The notes: a model not told the origin generated them from the sequence alone. DNA of 64,000 nucleotides from Trichuris trichiura (GCA_037903355.1 JBAJFE010000014.1:1798001-1862000); one strand, 5' to 3'. Numbered from the stretch's first letter, positions 1 through 10,705 are shown. Made by a program: numbers and translations.

Positions 1-1
1 T

Positions 2-391
2 GATACAAACCGTTCTCAAGCAAATGAGCACGCGGATGCCTTGCGTGCTTTGGTGGACTTAGCTTTCAAGGCATATCATAAGGCGGCGTTAAGTGGAGAT
101 TTCTCTAGTTTTTATCTGGAGCAGCCGAAGCGAGTCGAATCAGATGCAGAGGAGATGGACCCGATTACTTTTCTTCCAACACCAACTATTGAGCAGCTTT
201 ATGGAATGGAACATGTATGCGAAAAACTGCGAATCTGGTCAGGAGTGACTGATTTGAGATATAGGGACAAAGGCAGTGGTTACTATCTTATCAGTGCAAT
301 TGGTACTTTGGAAGCACGCTTTCGCTTATGTGACTTGCTCACCTATGACGATTTGGAGTCTGCGCTGAAATATGACACGTGCCCCTTCTAA
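2..391 (+). CDS. C-terminal end of an unidentified protein (gene starts left of the window)
   Basis: The frame is open from base 2, with no ATG near the left edge, and ends at TAA 389-391, so this is probably the last exon or exon part of a plus-strand gene. The readable part is about 129 residues, mixed charged and hydrophobic, with no signal peptide or membrane segment. It includes an acidic stretch (VESDAEEMDPITF) and a compact globular-looking end (IEQLYGMEHVCEKLRIW ... LLTYDDLESALKYDTCPF). Composition looks like real coding sequence rather than chance. I do not recognise the family. The next several hundred bases downstream are AT-rich non-coding sequence, as expected for a 3' flank. Confidence 0.55.
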   Translation, partial: DTNRSQANEHADALRALVDLAFKAYHKAALSGDFSSFYLEQPKRVESDAEEMDPITFLPTPTIEQLYGMEHVCEKLRIWSGVTDLRYRDKGSGYYLISAIGTLEARFRLCDLLTYDDLESALKYDTCPF

Positions 392-1017
392 AATTTCTGC
401 CGTCAGGTATTTATTTTTGTTTTCTAATATTTTGTTACTGTTTTGTTATTTTCTAGTAATTCGGTCATGTTTATTGTTATTCATTGTAAATGAAACTAAT
501 TCTATGCTGTGTTCAATCTTCCATTTGTTATTAATATTTTGGCTGCGAAATAATTGGTTTACCGCATCAGAATGGCTATCTACTTTCATTGATTTCAACG
601 TCAACATAACGGGTACATTTCATTAGTGATTAGTAAAACTGCATTTCATGAAAATTTCTCTTAAATACTATAATCTTTTAACGGGTTCGTAAGTCTTCTT
701 TGGTAAGTTTGATTACGGTAGCACTCGTTTGGTAAAAGTAATTTAATTCTTTATCAGAGCTTTCAGGCCTACGATTAACGACCATTGGTTATCGCTATAG
801 TTAAGTGCGGGCCAGGAGTAGGCCCAAAAGCTTCGATGAGAAACAAAGTTTATTTTAACAAACGGGTGGCAGCGTAATCAAAGCTTACCTTAAAAAGTAC
901 TCATGAACAAGTATGGCAATAAAGACTTACTATATTTTGTATTCATATTCTTATTCATCGAAGGAGTTATAGCTGTAAAATAATGAATAGGAACATGATG
1001 CTTTTGTACGTGTTTTC
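392..1017. other. Intergenic, nothing recognised
   Basis: AT-rich flank between the gene end at 391 and the hairpin at 1018. Only short non-coding-looking frames occur; no RNA gene or repeat was recognised. Confidence 0.5.
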
Positions 1018-1169
1018 ATCTTTATTACGGATTCTCTCCCGTTGTGAAGTAAAACAAAAAGATTTTTCAAACTCTTCAGCGGTGAAGGTCCCCTGAGGGC
1101 GCGATCCGGAAGAAAAGAAAAAAATCTTTTTGTTTTACTTCACAACGGGAGAGAATCCGTAATAAAGAT
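1018..1169. repeat. Perfect 50-bp inverted repeat, probable PLE-tail foldback
   Basis: 1018-1067 and 1120-1169 are exact reverse complements, separated by 52 bp. The right arm contains TCCGTAATAAAG, the same tail motif seen in the inverted repeat around the Tigger at 10606-13198, with a short run of T after it. This suggests two copies of a Penelope-like element tail joined so that the tails point outward. No clear hammerhead core was found in the spacer. A short motif, GTCCCCTGAGGGC, occurs in the spacer (about 1088) and again just outside (about 1200). Confidence 0.65.
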
Positions 1170-1597
1170 ATTTTTCAATTATCAGGCATGTCAAACTGAA
1201 TGTCCCCTGAGGGCCATATAGGTCACATTTGTGTTGTCGTGAGAGCCTCACAGCCGAACAATTGAAGTCATCAAATAAAGTTTATTGCAGTCTATTTTTT
1301 GTTCCTTAAACTTAGAAACACAGTGTGCATACAAATTCATCAATCATCTTCATAGATGCAATGTAGTGAACAAAGTTAACAAAAGAACGAAATTTTAAAT
1401 CTCAGTGTAGGCTTGTATGGAGAAACAAAAATACACAAAGATTAGAGCAGTTCCAAGTGAATATTCATCTCCGACTATCCAGTTATTTCTTACAGCGTCC
1501 TTTGTGTAAGTCGTGAATGTGCTTGCAAAAGGCCTCATGCTGCCTGGGTGCTGTTGTTTGACATGCCTGAGCGAGGCGAACGCAACGATAACCGCTA
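1170..1597. other. Intergenic, nothing recognised
   Basis: No open frame, RNA gene or named repeat was recognised, apart from the repeated GTCCCCTGAGGGC motif near 1200 shared with the adjacent hairpin spacer. Confidence 0.4.
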
Positions 1598-1850
1598 ATG
1601 GTCACTGCTGATACTTGTAATTAACTACTTGGTAGCCCTTTTCAGTGAATGGCTTGAAATCGAGCGTCCACGCCAAGAGCGACATCAGTATGGAACTGTC
1701 AAGTAGATGGCAATGGTCAAAGAGTGACAAAACTTTTACACGGCCGAAACGCAGCAGGCAAAAGTCCCCGAGTCGTTACAGTGACGGGATAGCGCTTATG
1801 AGTGAATGGTACGGTTCAGCCCGGTTAATACAGCCAGACCTGTTCCTTTT
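1598..1850 (+). pseudogene. Degenerate second copy of 7SL (SRP) RNA
   Basis: This aligns on the plus strand with the intact-looking 7SL gene at 13716-14016. The best block is 1749-1840, where the helix 8 region (GAAACGCAGCAGGCAAAAGT) and the closing 3' strand (GGGATAGCGCTT, GTGAATGG, CAGCCAGACC) are nearly identical. The 5' domain is much more diverged and seems to lack roughly 35-40 bases between the Alu-domain 3' part and the start of the S domain near 1663. A TTTT run follows at 1847-1850. Loss of 5' structure argues for a pseudogene or retro-copy, but a divergent expressed paralogue cannot be excluded. Confidence 0.7.
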
Positions 1851-2483
1851 GCAATTTTTGCTGACTAATACTCCATACAATGATATTTTAATAACTTTTA
1901 CTGAATGATTAAAAGTTTTTAAAAACACTGAGCGTCTCTTCCAGTTAGAAAATGCTTTTGTTTTAAATTTGGCCAATTTATCCTGATCATGCAAGGCATG
2001 AGAATGGAAAGCTGATCAGTCGACTTTCGCACTACATTACAGACGAACTTAAGGAAAGCTAGCATTTATGGAACAACGCCTCGAAGTTTCTCACACAGCA
2101 AAACAGCTGGATGCGTTAATACGCGGACTGCAACTGTAAGAGGACCTTTGAAATTTAAGCCTCGCTTTTCCCTTGATTTATATTGCACTATCAGTAACGT
2201 TTGCCTTAAGAAATAGCAGTCAGCTGAGCAGTGACCCTATTTGGCTGTCCGAATTCTGAGCTCCAAAGCATTGTCACATACGCTGTACCAACTTATTTAA
2301 ATTCCTTGCTAACTTAGTGAATGATCAGCTATTTCAATAATTGAGCAAATCTACAGAAGCTGAATCTCGCATGCATAGCTAACTCGTTCACACGGGTAAA
2401 GTACATTGCATCATAAGTGTTTGTGACAAATTGACGATGGGTTCAGTATAGTAATAATAAATATGATTGTACGTGCGAATATA
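1851..2483. other. Intergenic, nothing recognised
   Basis: AT-rich sequence between the 7SL copy and the Tigger element; no coding, RNA or repeat signal recognised. Confidence 0.4.
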
Positions 2484-5217
2484 CAGGCAGTTCTCGTATA
2501 ACGCGAACGTTTGGTCACTTAAAAATCCTGAAAAATCTCGCGTTATAGGAAACATGTAAAGTATGGGAAAATCACGATTTGGTTCAAAGCGTCAAAAGGA
2601 TTGTTTACTTGTAAACAACAACGGAGAGATATCTTAAATAAGCTGGGTTGAAAACAGGAATTATGATGCACCTGAGCTACTTATTCTACCGTTAGGCACG
2701 CTGACGTATGGATCCTCTTACACGGAGTCTGAATAACATTATCTTTTACGGCGATCATGCATTAACGCAGAGCTTTTATGGTAGGACTCTCTACAGCGGG
2801 CAGAATTCAAACTGGCTTTCAGGAGCGTCGTGCTTGCGTCTTTAGCTTGTGGAAGGAGTCCCTCTCAGTACTAAAATAAACGACCTCACCCAGGAAAGAA
2901 TGGAGTTCCGTTGGACTCATTTTTTTAATCTCACTATCCTTTGTTACGGGCGAACTGCGGTCCTATTAGATGTAGAAGGTAGCGCTTCCTCATCGTCACA
3001 ATGTTTCTTCATTGCAGTAAAGTAGAATTCGAGCTTCTTTTGTTTCGCACGTGTACTTCTTTCGTACAGCAGCTGCTTATATGGCTCCAAGCAAGCTCGG
3101 ATACCTCTTGTGGTTTTCCCGCTGCGTTTTGCACTACAGTCATTGTCTTCAAGCCATTGTAAACGCTGTTCAATAGCTTCCAGCGTATCTGGCAGCTCAG
3201 CAGTGGTCACTTATCGCGGAAGAGGCGGAGGAACTTCCTGATTTTCATCATCTTCTTCTCTTCCTTCTGCTTCCCCTGCTACAGAAAGTTCCTGCAGCTC
3301 CTCGGTAGTCAGCTCATCTGGTTCAAAATTCTAAAATTCCTCAATATCCTCATATTCCACTCCTACAAAGCCTAGCCTGTTTGCCAACTGAACGCAGCTT
3401 TCAGTAATTTTGCATACTTGAGCAGAAGGCTCAAAGTCTTTAAAATCGCAGATCGGATCTGGGATGAGTTTCCGCCAAACAGTGCAAGCACTGTTTCGAT
3501 ACGTCATTTCAGGCTTCTACGATGTTGTTAATATCCATTCTTAGCTTATAGTTCTTCCAAAATTCCATCACAATTTCACAATTTTCTCCGTCGGTCGCGT
3601 CGATCAGCATCTTGAACGTTCGCCTTAAGTAGTAACCTTTGAATGCTCCGATAACGCCTTGGTCAAGCGGTTGTAACAACGAAGTGGTCCGGGCAGGCAA
3701 GAAAACAAAGTGGACATTTGGGTCTAGCTCAGCTATCATCGGTGGGTGGCTTGGCGCGCTATCCATGATTACTAGAACTTTAAAAGCCAAGTTCTTCTCG
3801 TTCAAGTACTTCTTAATGTCATTCACATAAGCATTAGAAAAAATATCCAGGCAAACTTAGGCGGTCATCCATCCTCTTTTGCTGTACCTGTAGTAAACAC
3901 CCAAACTGCATTTAACAATTCCCCTTAGAGCTCGTGGATTGGCTTGACGATGAATCATCAATAGCTTCAGCTTAAGATCCCCACTAGCGTTGGCACCGAG
4001 CATTACAGTCACACGATCTTTCACAGCGCAGATTCCTGCAGCATGCCTACGCTCTGTGGAAATGTAGGTCCTTTTTGGCATACGCTTTAGATAAAGATTT
4101 GTCTCGTCGAAGTTAAAAATTTGATCGAGGCAGTAACCCTTTTCTTTGACCAAGTTTTGTACTTCAATTGGAAATGTTTGCGCGGCATCGAGGTCCGCGC
4201 TTCCTGTTTCGCTACAGAGACGAACATTGTGAAAACTGTATCCATTCTTGAAACGGCAGAACCAACCACTACTAGCAGTAAATGGAGGAATTTCAGTAGG
4301 ATTTGTAGACTTTCTTAAGGTATTCGTAAATGGTAACTGCTTTTTGTCCGATGGTGAAAAACGTTGTTCCTATTCTTTTCATCGTTTCAGTTTCGGTCCA
4401 AATGCTGAGTAGTTTTTCCATTTCTTCCAGTATCTTAGACCTTGTTCTTATTGACATCGCAATACTTGAACTGGTACCGCTTACGCAAGTCTGTTTAATT
4501 TTTTCTGCATCGCTCCTAATGGTCCGCAAGGTTGATTCCTTTATGCCGGTAGCTTTGGCGATATCATGTGACGTCTCATTCCGTTCATACCGTTTCAGTA
4601 TCTCAAGCTTCTCTCCAACAGTCAGCGCTTTTCTTTTTCGACCACTACCAGCTGACTTCGAATTAGGAAGCTTAGACATTTTTAGATACTTAAAGGCTAT
4701 CCTCAGATCGCGGAATCAGACAAAATACTTACGAATTGAGCTCGCAATCAGACGGTGTGAATGCTTTCCGAATTCTGTGCTAGCGTACTACAACTCACTG
4801 GAAAACCTCTACGATGCCTGCGCTTCAGGAGAATTGAAAATGGAAACTTCGTCTGTACACATGTTCCTGCCGACGTGAATTATTCCACCGAACATGAATA
4901 CCGATCAGTAGCCTGTTTGAGTATGCATATCGCAGGGTGCACAGCTGGGTCGGACACTACTGATAAGAATCCTAAACGTTTTTGTCACACTTCGCTTGTT
5001 CGTGACCGAAGAACGCGCACAAGCTAACAGCGCGACCTTTGTTTGTTCTCGGTGGATGAAAACACGGGGAGACTTTGCCATACGCCCTCGCTTTCCAGCC
5101 GGCGAAATCGCGTAAGAGCGAAAACAGAATCGCGTTATGTGAGAAAGTGTTACGATTTCAAAATCGCGTATGAGCGAAAACGCGTTGTATGAACAAGCGT
5201 TATACAAGAACTACCTG
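2484..5217 (-). mobile_element. Decayed Tigger/pogo-type DNA transposon (2.73 kb)
   Basis: Terminal inverted repeats are visible: the left end CAGGCAGTTCTCGTATAACG matches the reverse complement of the right end, CAGGTAGTTCTTGTATAACG (right end 5217), with a few mismatches. A TA precedes the left end; the right flank has TG where TA would be expected. Inside, on the minus strand, pieces of one transposase occur in more than one frame. Frames and stop codons are broken, so it is inactive. A second Tigger at 10721-13067 belongs to a different subfamily. Confidence 0.85.
2944..4679 (-). pseudogene. Tigger/pogo transposase pseudogene (broken in several frames)
   Basis: The N-terminus starts at ATG 4679 and gives a CENP-B-like helix-turn-helix (KRKALTVGEKLEILKRYE, then a second helix ending TLRTIRSDAEKI). 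The DDE catalytic core follows in separate minus-strand pieces: first Asp in FDETNLYLKRMPKRTY (about 4095), second in VIMDSAPSHPP (about 3750), third in LLQPLDQGVIGAFK (about 3650). These match the D, D, D signature of Tc1/mariner-pogo transposases. Frameshifts and stops separate the segments, and the C-terminal part (about 2944-3490) is also broken. It lies inside the terminal repeats at 2484 and 5217, so it is the element's own gene. Confidence 0.85.
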
Positions 5218-6055
5218 TGTATGCTGCTAGCTATTGTTGCCGTTTTGCACTCCATAGTAAGCCACCGTAGAAGCGAGTTACGCATACATAAGCGTGACTG
5301 TTCTTCGTAGTCTTGTGTATCAGTGAGATTATAGAAAAGTAAGAAAACTGCTTCCTGTATCACTGAGGGAAAAAGCAACGCCTATTACTAACGGAATTTA
5401 AAATCTTAACATCAGCGGCGAATATTGTTAAGAAGACCCTCTTATAAGACTGCTGGGCAAAGATGAAACAGTAGAGGTATCGAGTACAACGTGCTGCTTC
5501 GCTGGGACAGCCGTGAGGCCATACTTGGCATTCGAGCTGTAAAGGAAGACTCCGCTCGGCCGTTAGAAAGTTATCTCGTATCCGGTCCTCCAACGGTGCG
5601 ATTACTTCGCTGCCCAACGGCAAAAGGGACTAATTTAGGCCTGTCAAACATGCGGCCTTTGCAAGCGCACCTGCAGCCCGCAAAAAGGATGCTACAGAAA
5701 ATAACTGAATACTCGTAAATAAATGCTCATTTGAATTGTTGTAATTTTGTTGCATTGTGTTTGTTGTTTCCGCGTGCAAGTCTATGCTGCAATTTAAAAT
5801 TTCGCTCTTTTTTAAACATGTTCATTTCTTTGCATTCATGAAAATGGCTAAACCATTCGTAGGCACACTTCGCTTCTATGTTTGAGGAACAAAAATATTC
5901 TGCAATGCTTTTATTAAAGTATCTCGATTGGTAGTCTTTGCAGCCGTTATGACAACATAAATGAGATTTTCTTTTTTCTTTTTCTTCTTAATGAGTTTTT
6001 AAAAATTGTTTCTTCTTTTAAAAATTTTTTTTCGCAGAATTTTCAAGCGTTTATT
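5218..6055. other. Intergenic, nothing recognised
   Basis: Short open frames overlap on both strands (about 5360-5718) but none looks conserved. Long T-rich stretches occur near 5960-6035. No RNA gene recognised. Confidence 0.4.
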
Positions 6056-6094
6056 CCGGAGCTGTCAGGTCTTCCCATGACCTATCATCAGCGG
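6056..6094 (-). ncRNA. Hammerhead-ribozyme-like core, degenerate (PLE tail relic)
   Basis: Read on the minus strand this gives CTGATGA, a stem II (AGGTC pairing with GACCT), then GACA where a functional hammerhead has GAAA, then GCTCCGGAATAAAC. It shares the GCTCCGGA segment with the better-preserved copies at 10663 and 13099. The altered GAAA makes self-cleavage unlikely. I infer a Penelope-like retroelement tail fragment. Confidence 0.5.
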
Positions 6095-7076
6095 AAATTG
6101 TGCCGCCCGTCGGGTCGGTCTTTATGTTAGCAAGTTGCTCCATCCGACCGACCTTGGCGTAGATTTCAGCCGTCAGGTCTATCTTGACCCGCCGGGCCTT
6201 GGTCCCACCTAGTCAGTCAGACTTCGCAGCAGGCACCCAACCGACCTTCCACGGCGGCGGCACACTAACAAAAAAGAAGCAACGATGAAAGTTGTGAAGA
6301 TGGCATGCAGGAACAATAAGTGCAAGATTGAGTTGTTGGCTTCTGTATCTTTTCCCTGAGACGTTTCAGCATACAGTTTAACGTCATCATCAGCTGGCTC
6401 ACTTTCCATAACTGCAGTGGGGCCTTCAGTGGTCATTTTGGAATTATCATGATCTGGGAACTTTTTGTCGCCTGTAATGCTGTGGGCCTTGGTCGCTTGC
6501 TGACGTTCACATTGGTTTGGCAGTCCAGCCAAGCCAACCATATCTTTCGTTCAGCCAATGTTAGTCCCAACTTTTCATCGGAAGTTCCAAGCAGAACTGC
6601 CTTGTTAAAGTGGTCTCTTCAGTCACTCATTTCACTGGAAGCACGGACGTGCTTTCCAAGGCGCTTCCTCGACTTGGACTCATTCTTTGTACAGCCCATA
6701 GGTAGGCCACACACAGTCAAGCAAGTCTAGTCAAGGGATCGAAACCACGGCGCTCTGTAAACCAGGATAATTTCGCCGTATAGCGTGACTTAATTGTCGC
6801 TCCGAATTTTGGAAGTGGACTGTAGAATGTGGCGCAGCTTCAAACACTCAACGCTCAAGGGAGACTGTGAAACTACCACAGTTATCGTCAGCAGAGAGCA
6901 GCCCTTTGGAGTAAGAGTTTACTGCGTGTCCAACTATCGTACTGCTGCTCACGAACTGCCACACACAAGAGCCTAGTCGTTACGACACGAGTCAGACCGT
7001 AATCAAAATCTGAGATGCAGGTACGCTAGACGTCATGCCGATGAATGACGTAACATTAATAATATCTTTGCACTCA

Positions 7077-7122
7077 CTCTTTCTCTCTCTCTCTCTCTTC
7101 TTCTTCTTTTTTTTCTCTTTAT
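7077..7122. repeat. Pyrimidine (TC/TTC) microsatellite
   Basis: An uninterrupted pyrimidine tract of CT and TTC units on the plus strand, just left of the PLE-tail cluster. Confidence 0.8.
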
Positions 7123-7341
7123 AGGCGCTTGTTAACCATCTACTCGCGATAGTCCCTAGATCATTTTGACAGACATTTTGATACTTTGGCTTTCATCAAA
7201 AGAAGCGAAATCAATTTCAGCAAAAAAGCTTGTAGTTGTTCCTTTTTTCTTCTTTCTTCGTACGGGGTTTCTCTGTTTTTTTATAAATCCAGCGTACACG
7301 GCAATTAACCCCGTTCCTCAAAAAAAAACTTTTATTAATAA

Positions 7342-7380
7342 CCAGAGCTTTCAGCCATCGTCTTTGCCCGTCTTCAGTGG
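7342..7380 (-). ncRNA. Hammerhead-ribozyme-like core, copy A
   Basis: Minus strand: CTGAAGA (allowed by the CUGANGA rule), CGGGC...GGCTG, then AAAGCTCTGG. Stem II is partly mismatched because GCCCG has become GGCTG. Downstream on the same strand comes TTATTAATAAAAG, a polyadenylation-like tail. Confidence 0.5.
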
Positions 7381-7751
7381 ATAAAACACGAGTCCACCAC
7401 CTAGGTTTGTCGACTATTCAGCAAGCACTCCCACTCAGCCGACCTCGGCAGAGGGTTTTACTGTGAACCGCGTTGATGTTCGCCTCCAGCCCTAGTCAGC
7501 CGTGCAAGAGCATAAGCGTCACTGCTGACCGTCCCGGGCGGCGACAAACGAACAATAACAGCGGTGAGGTCTCTGCATAACCCGTCACCTTCGCTAGTTT
7601 AAAGTGACTAGGTTTTAAATTTTCTTCTTTGATCTTGATCATCTTCTTCTCTTCCCGACGTTGTCCCACGACCTCCACTCTTCATTCGGCGTTGAGCATT
7701 GAAGGGCACGTGTCACCCTTATTTGTGGTTGTTCAATTTTTCTTTCTTCTT

Positions 7752-7796
7752 TCCACTGAAGACGGGCAAAGACGATACCCGAAAACTCTGCTTATT
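7752..7796 (+). ncRNA. Hammerhead-ribozyme-like core, copy B
   Basis: CTGAAGA at 7756-7762, stem II CGGG (7763-7766) pairing with CCCG (7778-7781), and GAAA at 7781-7784, followed by CTCTG and TTATTAATAAAAG. The catalytic-core spacing fits a hammerhead. A stem III and cleavage site are not clear by eye. Confidence 0.55.
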
Positions 7797-7905
7797 AATA
7801 AAAGTTTTTTTGAAGAACGAGGTTAATTACCGAGTATGCAAAATTTTTAAAAGGACAGAGAAACTTCGTTCGAAGAAAACTCATGGGTAGTGGACTCGTT
7901 TTTTA

Positions 7906-7950
7906 TCCACTAAAAACGGGCAAAGACGATGCCCGAAAGGTCTGGTTATA
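7906..7950 (+). ncRNA. Hammerhead-ribozyme-like core, copy C, degenerate
   Basis: Here CTGAAGA has become CTAAAAA, but the perfect stem II CGGGC/GCCCG and the following GAAAGGTCTGG remain. Tandem with copy B at about 157 bp. Likely inactive. Confidence 0.45.
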
Positions 7951-8760
7951 AATAAAATTTTTTTTAATGAACGGGGTTAATTACCGTGCACGCTGAATTT
8001 TTAAAAAAAGCTTGTAAAAGTAATCCTCTCAAAGACAATGTTTAGCATAGCAGAAAAAAATTTTTACATGAACTTGATTATACTTTACTATTCTCTAGTG
8101 CTAGTCGTAAGTTACTCAGTTCTTCTTGTTGCGACGGTTGTGTGCAGGTAGGTGATCGTTCTTTTCTGTTTACTATGCTAAGCAATTGGCTTTTGGCAAG
8201 ACAACTAAACATTTTTATTGGTTGCTTTATTCAAAACTTCCTTTTTAATTTGCGAGCTTGGCTTTAATTTTGAGAATCGCGTCTCATGAAGTGAAAGCAT
8301 ACCGTTTGATGATTTGAAGCTGCTTTGTATAATGAGTTGAAAATTGTGCAGCAACTACTGTAGCTTATTACCCTGTGAAGTGAAAGAAATTGAAGCTCTC
8401 CATATAATCTTTTATATCCCGTCCTTAGTAAGAAGAAAGATTAATTCGTACTGTTTTGGGATTCAGTAACTGTTGCTCTCAGTTTGAAAAGGATTTTTGC
8501 TGATATAGTTGTCAATATTTGCGGTTGCTAGCTTACAAAGGCTAATGCCTTTCTTGTATTTTGATCTTTCCACAGTTTCTTCCCGTTTTTGTATCCATAA
8601 GACTTATGCTAACGACGCGACTATAAAGCGTCCCGAGAGCTACGCGAGTTCGTACTCTGTCAGTTTCCTGACAACTTGCACACCCATTCGTTGGTAGGGC
8701 GTTTTTGCTGGTTTTCTACAGATAATAGATACAAACAAACGAGAAGATCAAGATACAGAA

Positions 8761-8892
8761 ATGAAGACCCATCACTACATTACAAAGCACCCAGTGTTTG
8801 ACTTGCCTTTCTTGATTCTATTGCTCTTAATTGTCACTGTTGCTTTATATACTAAACGTCTTTGCCTAGAGTACATTACGTCTTTGGTTTAG
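8761..8892 (+). CDS. Possible 43-aa single-pass membrane micro-protein
   Basis: An ATG-initiated frame of 43 codons ends 66 bases before the NSMCE1 start. It has a polar N-terminus (MKTHHYITKHPVFD), one strongly hydrophobic helix (LPFLILLLLIVTVALY) and a short basic/neutral tail. Topology is that of a small tail- or signal-anchored protein. It may be an upstream open frame of the NSMCE1 transcript, a separate gene, or chance. No family recognised. Confidence 0.25.
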   Translation: MKTHHYITKHPVFDLPFLILLLLIVTVALYTKRLCLEYITSLV

Positions 8893-8958
8893 TATTTAAA
8901 GCCGGTTGTATTGGTACACGCCTGTCTAAATATTGTTTATGTACGATAGATTGAAGTA

Positions 8959-9702
8959 ATGGCAGGACGAAGCAATGAAGAAACACTAGCTGGCTATAGT
9001 AACGTCCATAGGTACATTGCTCGAGCAATGCTTTCCCGGCAAGTGGTTACGGAAGAGCAGTTGCTCCGTCTTGTACATCAAGCGCAACACCACTACCTTC
9101 CCGGAGCTGGAGCAGCCCAGATGAAGGAGGCTGTAAAAATTTTAGAAGCAATTAATGCAAAAGTCGATCAACACGGCTTCCTTATTGTAAGGCGTTTGGA
9201 TGAACAGAAAGGAATCCACAAGTTTGTCTTTATCAGCAAAAGCTTAACGCAGGAACAGCACGAGTTTGAGGAGCTATTTCGAGAAGAAGAGTTCAAGCTG
9301 TTACATGAGGTTGTGGATGCGATTATGCAGCGCAGCGACCGCAAAATCGAAATTAATTGGCTAAGGCGCACGGAACGCAAGTCACCGTTGAGTATTACTG
9401 GTTACATCATTGAACAGTGGTTCCAACGAGAATGGATTATATATTGCGAAGATAGATCGTTCGTCACGCTCGGAGTGAGAGCTTTAGCCGAACTGCAAAA
9501 TTATCTGATTAGCCAATATCGTCTACCTGTTTGTGCATGTTGCGATTTCATCGTGTTCACAAGTTCGCATAAATCTTGTCCGGTTTGCCACGGGGTGTTT
9601 CATGAGCGATGCTTTAAGTCTTATGTAGATAGCGTTGATCAATTAGCGGGCAGCACGTGCCCGTTTAAAGATTGTACTGCGCGTTTGTCTGATATTCAAT
9701 AA
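8959..9702 (+). CDS. NSMCE1: NSMCE1: SMC5/6 complex subunit with C-terminal RING-like E3 domain
   Basis: Intronless frame of 247 aa, starting at an ATG with an in-context upstream A and ending TAA. The N-terminal two thirds (about 10-180) are the winged-helix Nse1 region (YIARAMLSRQVVTEEQL ..., INWLRRTE). The C-terminus is a variant RING with zinc ligands C192, C195, C207, C210, H215, C218, C234 and C239. Length and domain order match animal NSMCE1. In this family Nse1 binds Nse3 (MAGE) and Nse4 on the SMC5/6 ring and acts as a ubiquitin ligase in DNA repair in the nucleus. It stands alone between transposon relics, yet its frame is intact. Confidence in identity is high; activity is inferred from the conserved ligands. 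Confidence 0.9.
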   Translation: MAGRSNEETLAGYSNVHRYIARAMLSRQVVTEEQLLRLVHQAQHHYLPGAGAAQMKEAVKILEAINAKVDQHGFLIVRRLDEQKGIHKFVFISKSLTQEQHEFEELFREEEFKLLHEVVDAIMQRSDRKIEINWLRRTERKSPLSITGYIIEQWFQREWIIYCEDRSFVTLGVRALAELQNYLISQYRLPVCACCDFIVFTSSHKSCPVCHGVFHERCFKSYVDSVDQLAGSTCPFKDCTARLSDIQ

Positions 9703-10662
9703 AGTGGTGTCCGTTAAAAGCATTGCCTTACTGTTTAGCAACTTAACTAAACAGCACGAAGTGACAGAATGCATGTTCGTGGACACTGAAATTTGAATAC
9801 TGATCTCAGCAGAAACACGCAGTTCAGTAACGTGTAATTTATTGAGCGAGCAATCGTGAACTTCCAGTAAGATTATATTAGTTGGCTTATACAGTTCAAA
9901 CTGAAAAGGTCGTCATACTAACAGACAATTTTTCATTCATCGTGATGACGGCGGCTGTTTTATAAAATTACAGTAAAACCTCCCTAATCTGAACGAGTTG
10001 GGGTGCAGATAGTTCGGATTATGGAAAAATTCAGAGTATGAAGGTAAGTCACAGAAAAGCAGATAATTCAATTTTAGACGTAGGCTCCTGGCGTCTATAG
10101 CGCGATGTCAGTCTCTGTAAACAGCGAATAGCTTAATGAGAGCAGCGAAGTCCGTCTGTATAAGAAAAACAATTGACCAACGGAAACCGGTTTCTTATAT
10201 GGCGTGGACGCTGTACAGCGAAGCAACGTGGGAAGTAGTTGCCGTAAACTTATTTTTCTGTATTCGCAGTTGTCGGCCGGTTGCTGGCTCGAAAATAAAT
10301 TGAGTTAGCGGCCGTTCATTGCGTTATATGAGAATAGATTGTAGTTTTATACGACTGAAAAACACCAGTTTTTTGATCCACAGTTCTGTTTATTTGGGGA
10401 CGCTTAGGTCTCGAGGTGCCTTGCTGCAATCAACTTATTGGTTGAGATTGGTTCGGCAGAGCCGTGTGCGCCTATGTTAACGTATAGTGAAGGGACCGTT
10501 GGCAGGTTGTTTACTGCCCTTATAACCGTTGCCGCCAAGTGGTTGCCCGTTTCGCATAAGTAGCCTAATTTTGAAAACGTGGTGTCTTGGTACGGGACCA
10601 TATATTTTCATAATGAAAAAACTTTATTACGGAACGGTTCCCGTTTATGTATATAGAAAAGA

Positions 10663-10705
10663 GACTCCGGAGCTTTCGGGTCATTCGAGACCCGTCATCA
10701 GCGGT
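10663..10705 (-). ncRNA. Hammerhead-ribozyme-like core, left arm of inverted pair
   Basis: Identical on the minus strand to the core at 13099-13141: CTGATGA, a six-base-pair stem II CGGGTC/GACCCG with a TCGAAT loop, then GAAA and GCTCCGGAGTC. All the usual invariant core bases are present. Confidence 0.65.

Larger units (their letters stand above)
7225..8010. repeat. Cluster of three PLE-tail repeats: one inverted, two in direct tandem
   Basis: Three related units share the order 'ACTCG...TTTATCCACTGAAGACGGGCAAAG' (in pieces), GCCCGAAAGCTCTGG, TTATTAATAAAAG, a T run, GGGGTTAATTACCGTG and ATTTTTAAAA. One copy is on the minus strand (about 7225-7402) and two on the plus strand (about 7738-7885 and 7890-8010), the latter spaced about 157 bp apart. 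The tails of the inverted pair point outward. Each unit carries one hammerhead-like core. This resembles the tandem and inverted pseudo-LTR organisation reported for Penelope-like elements. No reverse transcriptase frame is present here. Confidence 0.65.
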
